The translations under genes and the position numbers were made by a program. The notes beneath the pieces were generated by a model that saw only the letters and a list, made by a program, of their open reading frames with translations, made no database searches and was not told where the DNA came from. DNA of 64,000 nucleotides from Ascidia mentula (lineage: Eukaryota > Chordata > Ascidiacea > Phlebobranchia > Ascidiidae): NCBI GenBank assembly GCA_947561715.1, contig OX387199.1, positions 8,003,001 through 8,067,000 on the forward strand. The letters are read 5' to 3'. The first letter of the stretch is position 1, and the number at the start of each line of letters is the position of its first letter. Shown piece by piece: positions 49,101-61,800 of this stretch.

Positions 49101-52100
49101 ACGCTACACCACTAAATAGTTCCGAGAGTATCCAGGCAACTGTCAATGTTACTATTTTGGATGTCAATAATCATTCCCCAGTTTTTGAAAGAACCTATTT
49201 CAATGCTAGTGTACCTGAAAATTCTGAAATTGGGACATATATTCTTACAATTCAGGTAATGATTTATGCAACATTTACAAAATCATAATGGTGAAATATC
49301 AGTTCGTTTAATACTCATAAAATGTTAAAATTAAAAATATTTGTTTAAGGCAACAGATGATGACAGTGGAATCAACGCTGAGCTATCGTACTCACTAGAT
49401 GAAACTTATTTGTGCGTACAATATTTTTAAAAAAATTTAAAAAATTCTAATCATTTTGTTTACCTTCAGCTTTGCTGTTAATGCAACAACAGGTCAAGTA
49501 ACAGTAAATGGAAATTTTGACAGAGAAACAAATTCCCTTTATTATGTTGCTGGTACTGTAACTGATAACCCTGGAAGACAAGATGTTGCTACAATAGACA
49601 TTACCATCACTGATGTAAATGATGAAACACCAGTGTAAGGACATACTCCAATAGCTTTGTTTGTTCTCTCCATTGGAAGAAACACCATGCAACCTTTATG
49701 TCATATGTTATAAATTACAAAAATGTCACTATTTGATCCAATTGGTTACATTATAAAAATATGTATTTCATTTTATTCATAGGTTTAAAAAAACATCATA
49801 TGCTGCAAGTGTTTTTGAAAATTCAACAAAATTCATGACAAGAGTGTTTATTGATGTAAGTACCACATAAAACTAAAACAATTTAAATTTTCAAAGCCAA
49901 TCTTTCGAAATCAGGTGATTGACAATGACCAGACAGACACAAATAACAGCCAAATCAGTTATTTCGTCACTGGAGGGGATTTGTTTGACAATTTTGAAAT
50001 TATACAGCCTTCAGAAGCACATATGCCCGGTAAGACATTGTGCAACAACACACAGTTAAACATATGCACCAACTAAGCTAGTTGTGAATACTTAACTTGT
50101 AGTTGGACATTTTTCAGTGTAATTAGTTACTATTCACTTAAAATTTAGTACAAGAAAATGTATATTTCTGTTGCATAAGTAAATCTGAAATTCATGTCTT
50201 ACAGGAGAGCTTGTGGTAAAAACACCAGTGGATCTTGAAATTCTGGATAAAAATACAATAGTATGTGGGCGTGGAACTGGAACTATTGTTTTGGAAGTAA
50301 TGGTATCTGACCATGGAACACCTGTTCTGAGTAGTACAGTAAACGTTACAGTTTCTGTTGAGGTATGTATTATACTAGAAATGTTTGTATTTTAGTTTTA
50401 CAGTCATAGCATAACTATATTTTTTCCATTCGCCGAAAGAGTGCTACACTTACTTTACAGATAAATATATATCAGCAGGTTATGATATTTTTACAGGACA
50501 TAAATGATCATCAACCAAAGTTTACACAAGATGTGTATGAATCTGCAATTCCTGAAAAATCTGCTGCACAATATATAGTTACTACGGTTGGTTATTTATT
50601 TTGCCCATTCCACAACATATGTTTGAACATTTCAATTTTGGCTTCGAAAATAGTTTAAATTTGCCCTGCATCGGTTTTTATTAGGTACATGCAAATGACA
50701 GTGATGCTTGCGAACCAAACAACAAGGTGAATTACCAAATCGGCCAAGGTGGAAACACAACTTCTTCAAATGCTTTCTCTATTGATGCTGATGAGGGCAT
50801 TATGAAGGTAAACAAATATTTTACACATGTTATTTTTTCGTTTGGAGTTAATTTTTCGTCTGGAGTGAAAAAATAATTTTTAGTTACAACATTAATCTGC
50901 CATACCATTATTTAGGTTATAGATTCACAGCTAGATCGGGATGTAATGGATAAATATTGGATAGAAGTCATAGCTGTAGACAGTGGGACAAATAGGCTTA
51001 GTGCAACTGCTATGGTAGTTATTTCTCTTTTGGATATTAATGACAAAGCTCCCATCATGAGAAGTGATTCCTTGACAACTGCCAATGTTGCAGAAGATGT
51101 TGCAAATGGAACAGGTTTACTTTTAAAAATTCCTAACTTCTGTGAACAAAAGAAAGTATTGGTTTTACAATTGCCAATATAGAAAGTTATAATAATATTT
51201 TTTTTGTCTTTGGTTTGTTGTTTTTGATGGCAAAAAAAAATAAAAATTAATTTTTAATATAAAAATCAATGTTGTTGATTGTGCAAATTTCTTTGTCACT
51301 CATGGACTAATAAAAAATGGATTGTCCATCTGTTAGAGAAAGAAGCACAAAACCGACCCTAAACTGACAGTAACTACTGTACCTGTACTTAGTTATTCGC
51401 CTGATTAAAGCAACTGACCCAGATGAAAATCCTTATTTGACATTTAGCATCAAAAATATTAAGTGTTTTGATTTGGATGGAAAAAATCAACCTGGAGCCT
51501 GTGGTAATCCATTCATCATTCAAACTAACTCAACAGCTCAGGTACATTAAGATCATGAATATTCTGCTTTACAGTGTAGATATGTACACTTTTCTGAAAG
51601 TAATTCTGTGGTTGATTAATATGTAATTTTAACTGGTACTCTTGCACTAACCAAAATATTTTTTTTTAGTTTGGTTTATTGAAAGTCAATGGAAAATTGG
51701 ACAGAGAGTTTCAACCAAGGTTTGAAATTACTGTTGAAGTGCAAGATTTGAATTCTAACATTACATCACAAGTGCAGACAGACACTGGTAAGTTGCAAAA
51801 ACAGGACAAAGTAACACTGAAAAAATGTATTTTGCTTAGGTATCATTGAAGTAGTTGTTGATGATATAAATGACAACCATCCTCAGTTTAATCCTCTTCC
51901 AATATTTAGTGTTAATGAGGAAGAGAAAGGGTCTTTTGTTGGACAAGTAAATAGTTTGTTTATGGTTTGTTATTGTTTTGCAGAGTTGTTTCAACGTTAC
52001 TGTTTTTTGTTTATGTTAACCAGCTGGTAGTTTCTCAATATATCACCAAAACTTCACCTTAATATCTACCTTTTTATCAACTGAAATCAGGTGTCATGCA

Positions 52101-55100
52101 TTGATCATGATGTTGGGAAAAATGCAGAAATTGTCTATTCTGTAGGAGAAAGTTCAGAATTTTGGATAAAAATTGACCCGACGTCTGGTAAAATTTTAAA
52201 GACTGCAAAACACATACATTGCACATTCCTCAAAAACAAGTGTTTGTCATATAATTGTTAAATTATTTTTGTCATCAAATTTTCATTAGGGATTATATTT
52301 TAAATATTTAAAAATATAAGAAATAGAAGATGACAAGTATAAAGTTGCTCTGTGTGTCACATTTTTACAGGCATAATTACAACAAACAATGTGTTTGATC
52401 GTGAAAGCCAAGGAAATTCCGTCAATGCCACAATTATTGCTTCAGATAGAGGAGAACCATCATTAAATACAACCCAACAAATTACCATTGAAATCATTGA
52501 CATTAACGACAACAATCCACAATTTGTTACAGTAAGACAATGCTCGTGTATTGCTGCAAAACTGATAGTGATGGTTTTTATTTATGTTTAAGAATGCATC
52601 CACTGCAGAATTAGCGGTAGAAGAGGTAAGAAATATGAAAGTTGTGCCTGGTTTTGCTATGCTAATGAAGTCATTTCCTTTTTTACTAATTTGCTGTATG
52701 TTTATAGAATCGAAGTAATGGAACTTATCTGTTTCAAGTTAATGCAACTGACGATGACATTGGCGCTAATGCCAATTTAAGTTATATTCTGCGTGAGGGA
52801 TATACTGAATTCTCTATTGAAGAAATTAGTGGAAAAATTTACACAAGAAAAAAATTTGATGCAGAAATATCCCAAAACTACCAAGTAAAGTTGTATAATA
52901 GTCTCTAACCAACTTAATATTTTTATGTTTTGCATAGTTAAAAGTTGAAGTCCTGGATAGCGGACCTTCACCACGCTCCAGTGAGATTATTTTGCCTGTC
53001 AGTATTCTTGATGTAGATGATGAAGATCCTTATTATCCAAAGGTAATCATGTTTTTTGTAATATTCTATTCCTAGGAAACCATTTGTTTCAGGATGAAAA
53101 TAACAGTGAAGAAAACGTAGAAGAGGAACGAGATCCTGGCTATGTTTTTACTTTACCGCTGGCTTCTGATGATGATGTTTGGCCACAAAACCAAGTTAAT
53201 TATTACTTCATTGTGGGTATGTTGCACAAAAATAAAGTATGCAATTGCTCAATAAAAACAGTATTATGTTAAAGGGGTGTTTTTTTTACTTAGGAAACCT
53301 TAAAACCTCATCTAACCAACTGGTGTTAAAAAATTATACACATTCTTTAACACAACAAACATTATATAAAATAAAAAACATTCAAAACAAACTGTACTGC
53401 ATTTAAGGTGGCACTGGAAGCAGTTCTTTCACATTAATTCATCTAGTGCAGAAGTATCAACAACTCAAAGACTGGACCGTGAAACAAATGACACATATGA
53501 CTTCGTGGTATATGTAAGTAGTTTTTTCCGAAAATTTTTTTTACAATTAATATTTTTGTTTCTATTGAGATTCATGCTTTGGCTTCTGTTGTGTTTAATT
53601 TTGTTGTATAAAGAGTGCCATAATTACTGAATCATTCACTTTATTTATGAAAGTGTTCAAATTTTTGTAAAGGTAACTTCAGAAAACTCAACCAGTTTAG
53701 CCAATGTTCAATGGGAAAATCTCAATGCATCATTTTTTCATGTCGTCATCACTGTGATGGATATTAATGATAACTCTCCAACATTTAATCAAAAATCTTT
53801 CGAGACTGGTGAAAAACTTCTAGGATTTTTATCAACTGTATATGCTTGGTTAATTGTACACCAAGAGAATAGTAATTAGTACTAATAATAGTGTAGATAA
53901 TTGAACTTTTGCCTCTTTTTATTCCAATTGCTGAACTAATTTACAACTTTTAGATATTGCCTATGATACAGAACCAAGTACAGAAACTCTATTTGAGGTT
54001 GTGGCCAATGACCTTGATCTCAATTCTGAAATTTTTTACACAATCACTTCAACCATTTACATAGTAATGGGTCTTCGACAGAGAGCATGGTAATAGTGTG
54101 TTGTAACAATGCAAAACATGTGTATTGAGTTGCAGAGAATTTGTTTTAGGAAATTTTTGGAATCCTGCAGTTAAAAAACAAAGGCAATATTATTATAAGT
54201 TCAGCAATCCCAAGTGATGCCACTGGTGCAGGATACTATGAGCTGGGTCTTAAGGTCACCGATGGGTGGGTTTACACTTTGCCAGAAATGTACAAGCACA
54301 AAGACAAATAAAAAAAAACCTTTACATGCAGGGTGGAAGGACACACTGATAGTGCTACTGCAGTTGTTCGTATTGTGCTTGCCACTGAAACAGTCATGCT
54401 GTATTCTGGCTTTGCACCAACTGATTTTGCAGATATGCAGATAGATTTCATAAAGTAATTTTTCATTCACGCCATTTCACCCTACAGCACATAAATTTAT
54501 ACTAAACCATATTTGTTATATTTTAGCGATTTGTCAGCAATACTGAATGCACAGGTGATTGTGGACAAAGTTATTTCATACATTGGGATAGAAAATGGCA
54601 ACTTTTATAAGTAATGAATGATTTTATTCATATGAATAGGCTTGTGTAGTGACGCAACTAGATAACTTAAACTTACCGTTAAATGTTCCAACCGAAAAAA
54701 ATAATAACAGTTGTATTAAACCAACATATAAAAAAGTTATTTCACTTTATTTCTAATTAATGCTTTTATTTTTCATGCAATCAACCAATTGTTTATTATT
54801 TGCCAAAAGTTCTGCAATATACTTACATGCTGTTGAATATGAAACAAAAAAACTAATTCCAAAAAACAACATTGAGTTGTAAGTACACTGTTTAAATGCC
54901 TTGTACATTGCTATGCTAAAAAAATAAATTTCTATTTATTATGGATAAGGAAACTGAATGAGCCTGGAAATGACCCTTTTAGAACTACATATATCATACA
55001 AGTGGCTGGAAATGCAACAAATGAAACTGCAGAACAAGACTTTAAAATTGCCATTCTTGCTGTAACTGTAGTTCTTGCTGTAACCGTCATTGTCTGCATT

Positions 55101-55819
55101 TCAAGCTTTATTTTCATTCACAGAAGGTAAGAAAATTAAAATTGAATTTCAATTGGGGTAACTTCCTTCACATATTGAGAGACTTTCATTCGACTGTCAC
55201 CTCTCGCATTTGTATACTTTAACAAGCATTTTGTTTTCAAGGTTAAAACGCAGGTTTCAAATGAATAAGGCCATAGAAGATAGTCATTCTGCTGTTATGA
55301 GTGCTGGACATTTCGAAAGTGATTCATATGAAATACCTTACAAGTAGGCTACAATACTCGAATTTGCCTAACTATTTAATTAACTTGAAATAAATAAAAT
55401 GAAGTCAACATTCTTATATTAATTTTTTTTGATAGTGAAGACCCAGCATATGATCACCCTTACGAACATACATATATGACAATTGAAGATAATGCAGATC
55501 AAGCAGGTTATGCCAATACAATCAGCAGGGCAAATGTGGCAGATAACCAGGTAAACACTTTTTGTCAAAACAAACACCAGAGGAAAAGTAAAAAATCATT
55601 AGAAGAAAAAAGTTATTTCTTTTCCCCCATAGTAAAATTTTAAAAATGTCAACTTTTGTAATCGTTTTGTTTTAGGATTCTGAATATGATACACCTGATC
55701 TGGATTTGGACAGTGTAAATAAGGCGGGCCTTTTGGCGGCTTTTAATGCTGCTATCCAAGCTTTTGGGGAAGACATCCTAGCTTCTGTTTTCAATGATTT
55801 ATATGACACTTCATTTTAA
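46172..55819 (+). CDS. Multi-repeat cadherin, copy 1
   Basis: Thirty-nine exons from 46172-46226 (signal peptide MAFYQHLCVFLLFVSSVTG) to 55676-55819, about 1650 residues. Calcium-binding linker motifs of about ten cadherin (EC) repeats are seen in order: DDQNDNHPIF, DVDDNVPTF, DVNNHSPVF, DVNDETPVF, DINDHQPKF, DINDKAPIM, DDINDNHPQF, DINDNNPQF, DVDDEDPYY and DINDNSPTF. A transmembrane helix lies in exon 54950-55126 (KIAILAVTVVLAVTVIVC), then a short tail with Tyr-rich ESDSYEIPY and DPAYDHPYEHTYM. No catenin-binding region is recognised, so it is protocadherin-like rather than classical. Exons 53093-53216 and 53408-53513 join out of frame by one base although both translate well. The 63-base piece 47086-47148 may be a small intron; it stays open if retained. 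Confidence 0.92.
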
Positions 55820-55975
55820 GCATATTTCTGTTCAGATATGAATTGGTCTCTTGTTTGTATTTTAGCTTTAATAGTTGCGTGTTAAATTTTGCCTCACAGC
55901 ATTGTTTATTATCTTTTGTTTTTTTAAATGCTTAAGTCTTTCTTGGGCTATTAACTTTTTTAATTCGAAATATTT

Positions 55976-55981
55976 AATAAA
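55976..55981 (+). terminator. Polyadenylation signal of cadherin copy 1
   Basis: AATAAA 157 bases after the stop codon, within an AT-rich tract. Confidence 0.6.
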
Positions 55982-56344
55982 AGACATGGCAACCAACAGG
56001 TTTCAACAAGTGAGTTTGATGACTAAAATGTAATTGTACAAAAAGCATTCATACAAAGAAACGTGCACTTGTACATATAAGAGTTAAATATAAATACATG
56101 TGGGCCTAGATTTAATTTCTAATAAATTTTTCAAGGACTCATATTAGTATTTCTATGAAAATAAGTTTCGGTGGTGGGAAATGCCCACCGTGTAGACTTT
56201 TGTCACAATGGAAATGCACGTCACACAGACTAGCGATGCATTGGGGTCAATTTTTTGGTCCAATGAGCACACAAGCGTGTGCTGTTGTCATGGCGAATTT
56301 TAGGGTATTTGGGGCAGTTTTAGTGAAGTTTTGGGCTATTTTAA

Positions 56345-56917
56345 TTAGCTAGTTACTTTCTGGTGGGGGTGCTGCTGAAAATTAAGGTGAAAAAGGAGCA
56401 CAAAATTCAGGCTGTATTTGTGGAAAAATGAATCGTTAAAGTGGCCGATCATTTGTGATTTTATGAAAGATCCATCCCAGATCAACAAATTTTGATCAAA
56501 GATAGTCTCTAGAAAGAGCCATTTGCATTTTTGTATAAGTTCCAACTCTTCTTTATGCAATGGCATAAAATTTGGTTGCAGAAAAATAGTGGCCATCTGT
56601 CTGCAGCTTACACACAATAGGAACCTCGTTTTCCAAATGTAAAGGGAAAGTTTGTTGTGCCTTAACCAGTTGTCAACATTTGTGAGTTGTTCGTTAACAT
56701 GGGATTGTAAGTCATTAAGTGATGGGGAGGTCATTGAATAAACCATGTCGTCAACAAACCATTTAGTTGTAAAAAGTGGATACTTGCGGAAGGTCATTGA
56801 CATACCATGAAAAAAAGTATAGAAGCTAATGGTAAACCCTGTGGACAACTGCAGGGAATTTTTTTGTTCAGGCAAAGCAAAAATTGTCGAAGAACATAAG
56901 TGCATGAGGCATTCCAC
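56345..56917 (-). mobile_element. LINE (non-LTR retrotransposon) reverse-transcriptase fragment
   Basis: A 190-codon open frame matches the middle of a non-LTR reverse transcriptase. The catalytic YADD-type box appears as FVDD, followed by SLNDLQSHVNEQLTNVDNWL and HNKLSL, the usual thumb-side pattern of CR1/Jockey-like LINEs. Conserved upstream palm motifs and the endonuclease are missing, and the second box residues differ from active enzymes. It is a truncated, dead copy oriented against the cadherins and lying just before the duplication junction. Confidence 0.75.
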
Positions 56918-56983
56918 GCAATAGCATTATAATTTCATGTGTCTGTTTATGTGTTTTTTTATCTATTTCAATTTCACAAACAG

Positions 56984-57573
56984 ACAAACTACCCAACTCC
57001 AGTTGAATGCTGGCACGTTGACTGAAGCCTGTAAGCTCCTTGCTCAGAGATTTGGACCTCAAGCCCAACAAACTGTTGCCTACTCTGTCACCACCACCAG
57101 TAAGTGTTTCAATGCATATTTTCATTCAAGTTTTAGCGTCCTATACTTTGTTTTTAGGGCTAATATTATTTTGTATGGTTCGCTGCAATTTCCCAACAAA
57201 CTTGGCCGCCAGATGGGGGCGCTGGGGAGTTATAAGTCGTCCCTCTGTCATATTTTTTGTTATGTATTAATCCAAATTAGGTTGAAACTTGTATGGGTCC
57301 ATCAATTTCTAATGTACACAAGAAATGTTTAGACTTTTTTAAAGAAATATTTAGTGTTTTGACATTCTCAAAATAAGTGTTAACTACATATCTCTTCTTT
57401 GTAATTGAACAGTCTATTTTTATGACAAGGTGCTGCAACGGCCACAGCCCTGCCATTTGATGCAGCAACTACCACTGCCAGCATTGCTCAAGAGTCGGCC
57501 AACACAATACAGCCATTCAACTTGATATATAATGAAGCATGGAAGCTTGCTACAAATGGTCAAACAAACAGAG
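56984..57573 (+). pseudogene. Duplicated Pax exons 17 and 18
   Basis: Exon 17 copy (56984-57099) and exon 18 copy (57430-57573) keep AG acceptors, GT donors and open frames in the original phase. In exon 17 a 5-base and a 1-base deletion compensate each other, replacing a dozen residues without a stop. Exon 18 is shortened in frame. The paired domain is absent here and the terminal exon is deleted, so this is a stranded gene end rather than a gene. It could only be used if Pax transcripts read through the first cadherin. Confidence 0.8.
57202..57225 (+). promoter_or_regulatory. CTCF-like site, copy 2
   Basis: GGCCGCCAGATGGGGGCGCT resembles CTCF binding cores and is the paralogue of 44181-44200. 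The GGCC and CCAG words persist while the flanks have diverged. Confidence 0.25.
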
Positions 57574-58890
57574 GTATTATATATTTTTAATTTGAAAAGT
57601 TGTTTTCAGTGTTATTTTTGCGACAACATAGTGACCTAAAACTGGCCTTGAAAATTGACTCTAATTTTGTGTTTGTTTTCTATTCCTATCCTAGATTGCC
57701 ATTCACTGGTGTAAATCCCCTTGCAGCCTTGACAAACACCTGTAAATATTTGTCTTTACATTCATTCTGGCTAATTTTTAACTTAATACCTGTGAATCAA
57801 ACTGACGAAGGTTAAGTTTGGCATGCATGTGGGTGCTGAAATATTACAGCTGTTACTTAATTAATTGCATATTTGTTTCTGTCCTATATCAATGCTAGAT
57901 AACCTTAAATCATAAACCAAATGTATGTTATTGATATTGTACGGGCATCTTCTTTAGATTACCCAATGTTTAGTGTCATAATGGATGACTTTTCATAGTA
58001 ATTCAAATTCAATGTTGTTAACAAAGCAATCGTGTCATGGTATAATTACATTAAGCAAATAACAAAAACATGCATAAAATTATGGGATATTGGCACAGTT
58101 CGTAAAAGTTTGTTTTTTCATGAGCATGAACAAAATTTTATTTTGACATATTGTTGCCAAGTAATGCCCCATCATTCTTGTATTATGGATTGAAAACATG
58201 CTGCAGACCTTTGTTTATTTTCCAAAATTTGAAAACACTGATCTACATAAGGATAAAAATCAATCAAAAAAAGTTGAATGTGAATATTGAAAGTGAACTT
58301 CATCGTTACAATGTTGAATTGTTTTTGTAACAAATGGGAGGTGTGTGTGTTTTTTGCACTACTATTCTTCAGATTGCTTTTTTGCCATGCTGTTGTGTTG
58401 CGCAGTTTTTTTTGGGTACACCCTTGTACATTTTCCTGCCACTTTGACTTATGTGTTCATTTATTTACCTTTGTATCTTGAAAACTGTAAAATAAACTTG
58501 TTAACAAAACGTGCTTGTTTTGAAGTACAGTTATACACACACCTACAAAAGTACTATAACCTTTGTGTTGTGGGAAAAAAAGTCTAAGGTTATGGTGGAT
58601 AGAAAGTTATACAGCAGCTTAATCATTGACACATTTTCCCGTTTTCGCAATAATTGCTAGACAAACAATGAACCTGTTCACCCATTGATGTTTGCTCAGA
58701 CTTTGCTAAAGCGTTTGCCTGAGTCAAAGTGATGCCAGGATTTTAGAAGATATTTATTTAAATTTGGTAATGGTAAATATTTTTACCATTCTCTAGGTAT
58801 TTTGTGTTTCTTTGGTGTGACTCAGACTTTTCATGTTGCAAGAGTTCCCAGTATTTAAAGACACAAGGTTGTGACAAAATGTATGGTTTA
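57574..58890. other. Duplicated intergenic gap before cadherin copy 2
   Basis: It corresponds to 44698-46171 minus the deleted last Pax exon. It would contain the promoter of cadherin copy 2. No independent gene is visible. Confidence 0.6.
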
Positions 58891-61800
58891 ATGGCATTCT
58901 TCCAACACTTGTGTGTATTTCTTGTATTTGTTTCCAGTATAACAGGTATGTTTTTTTGTTGTGTCTACTGCAAAACTAAAATATTAAATGTGTTTTGGTT
59001 GAGAAAAATAAACCATTGGCAGCTCAACGCCCAACACAAGTACATTTTTTTATAATTATCTTTTTCAGGAATAAAATTTGACCCAGATGCAGCTACTAAA
59101 AGAGAAACAGTCTGTGAAAACAAATCAAATGGAAGCCCAATGTTCACAGTGAAATTACAAGATGCCACTAATCCAACACTGAGTGTTATAACATCCCAAT
59201 ATGTAGCATATTTTACTACTGCAAAAACTAGTAACTTGGAGTTTAATGTGAATACAAACCAACCATTAGATAGAGAAGTATGTATATACTGTGCATTAAA
59301 CTATATACAATAGAATGTTATGTCATGCCAACTTGCAGACCTTGTCAAATTTCGATGTGGTTTTTGAGGCATTTGATTTAGGAGATGTCAGTTATGTGAG
59401 TTTAAGGACTTTCATGCACTTTATAAATAAACATTTACACAATTCAGCAAAACCTTAATTTTCAGAAAACCTATACAATAAGTGTGGATGATCAAAATGA
59501 TAACAACCCCGTATTTGATGCACCTATTTATGTGGCAGATGTGTATGAGGTAGAAAAAATGTATGTGTACACTATTCTTGTATCTTACGCCAGGATGTTC
59601 CTTACAGTACCCATGGACACCTGACTATTTTCTTAATGTGTCTGCAACAGATGCAGATACTGGAAAAGCAGGTTCTATAAGCAGTATTGCAATGGTCAAG
59701 AAATTCATTATTGTGCATCTTATAGGATGTGATAAACCATTTTACTTTGCATTGCAGGATCAACTGACCAGCATGTTAAAAGTGACTTATGCAGATCAAA
59801 TAGGTTCTGTATCGACAAATACAAATAGCAAGCTTGACTTTGAACAAGTCCCCGTGCTTTATGAGACTGTTGTAGCAACAGTAAGAGGCATACTTAATAG
59901 TTTGATTTATTCAGTTTAAGTTTAACGTTTATAACACAGGATACCAGTGACAGCAGTTGCAGCACCACCAACAAAATACTATCGTCAACAGCATCTGTCA
60001 TAATAAATATTTTAGATGGACCTGATGAGCCTCCTTTTTTTACATCTGCAAGATATGAAAAGGAGATACTTGAAAATACCCCTGTATGCTTTATTGTTCT
60101 TTATGTGTTTTGTTCCTTGTGTTGTTTTTGCTGCTTGCAAATTGAACCACTTAACAGGGTGAAATTGGTATTCAAGTAGAAGCTAAAGATGGTGACACTG
60201 AACTTCAGTGGGAGGTTGAGTATAACATTGTACCTAAAGAGGGTATTGAAGGCGTGTTTGAAGTTAACAAAACATCAGGACAAATATCCGCTATCGGAAA
60301 AATTGATCGTGAATCACCTGTAAGCCTTGCAAATGGGGGAATATTTATGTTTCAAGTGGTGGTATGCACTAAACTGTTTTTCCTTTTTGCTTCATTTAAC
60401 GTATTTCTGTAACAATTATGTTATTTGTATTAGGCTACTGAAGTTGAGCCACCAGGTCACCCTTTCTCGAAAGATGTCATAAACTTTCCACTGAATGCCA
60501 CAATTGATGTTACAATAACAGTTACAGATATTGAGGATAACAAGCCTACATTTTATCTGTAAATAAAAACTATTGGTTTACTCCATGATAATAATTCAAC
60601 AATTCAAATACAAGCAACAATGTGCTGTAAATTACTGGATTGTAACCATTTTTGTATTAACTGCTGAAATATTATAATATCTATCTGAGTCACAATCAGT
60701 CAAACTTTTTAGAATGTGTAAATAATTGAACCACTGGCAGAGTGCTGTATTGTGAGCAGAATTTATCAAAAATTTATAGATTTTTTATTTTTCTCCTAGT
60801 AGCGATGAAAACGTATTTTCCATTAATTTACAGTTTGGAAAGTTCAAGTGATACTTCAACAAAAGTTCCCCAAACAAATTTTACTGCGGAAATTGAGGAA
60901 GAATCTTCTAAGAACATAGCTCTCCCCAATCTTAACATTTATGTAGAAGATAGTGATGATGTAATCAGTTTCTAGTTGTGGTCATATGATTATATCCTTA
61001 CTTAATTGCTTTTGAATTTGAAGATAAAAAATGCCTATTTTGATTTGTCTCTGGCTTCTGGAGGAGATGTGTTTACGGTTTCTCCAACAGCAGTTTATGG
61101 TTCTGCATCAGTAACATTAGCTGTAAAGGACTCAAAATTTCTCAACTACAATGAGGAAAAAAATATTCTTGTGAAGGTGAGCATTTAAATAGAAACACTT
61201 TTAATTATTATTATTCATTATCAGTTGTATTGTTGGTTTACAATTTTAAAATCTACTAACCATTTGCTTCATGTTGAAGAAAACCCCATCTCCCATGCCA
61301 TTGTTAAATGATTTTTAACAGATTATTGCTACACCACTAAATGGTACCGAAAGTATCCAGGCAACTGTCAATGTTACGATTTTGGATGTTAACAACCATT
61401 CTCCAGTTTTTGAACGCTCAAACTTTAATGTTAGTATTCCTGAAAATTCTGAAATTGGGACAGATATTCTGACAATACAGGTAATGGTTTACATAATATT
61501 ATCTACATAGCTCATATGTTGGTATGTTTAAAGCTTTAATTAAATGTATGATGTATGTTTAAGGCAACAGATGATGACAGTGGAATCAACGCTGAACTAT
61601 CTTACTCATTGGATGATACTAGTTTGTGTGTACAATAAACGCAGTATTATAACCATGTCTAAAAACAATAAACAACTCTTTTTACTTTAGTTTTGCTGTT
61701 AATGCAGTAACAGGTCAAGTAACAGTAAATGGGAGTTTGGACAGAGAAACAAGTTCCATTTATTATGTTGCTGCTACTGTAACTGATATCCCTGGAAGGC

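Larger units (their letters stand above)
43910..55990 (+). repeat. Segmental duplication, unit 1
   Basis: Unit 1 starts in Pax intron 16 (homology begins near 43910) and runs through the Pax 3' end and cadherin copy 1. Its start is offset by about 13.02 kb from unit 2. Exon lengths of the two cadherins agree (55, 209, 57 and 84 bases for exons 1-4). The right limit is uncertain because the unit 2 counterpart lies beyond the window. Confidence 0.9.
55820..56927. other. Cadherin 3' flank up to the duplication junction
   Basis: It carries the cadherin 3' UTR with AATAAA at 55976-55981, a hairpin word GGTGGG/CCCACC near 56170, and the LINE fragment listed separately. Homology to the Pax intron begins at about 56928. 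Confidence 0.6.
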
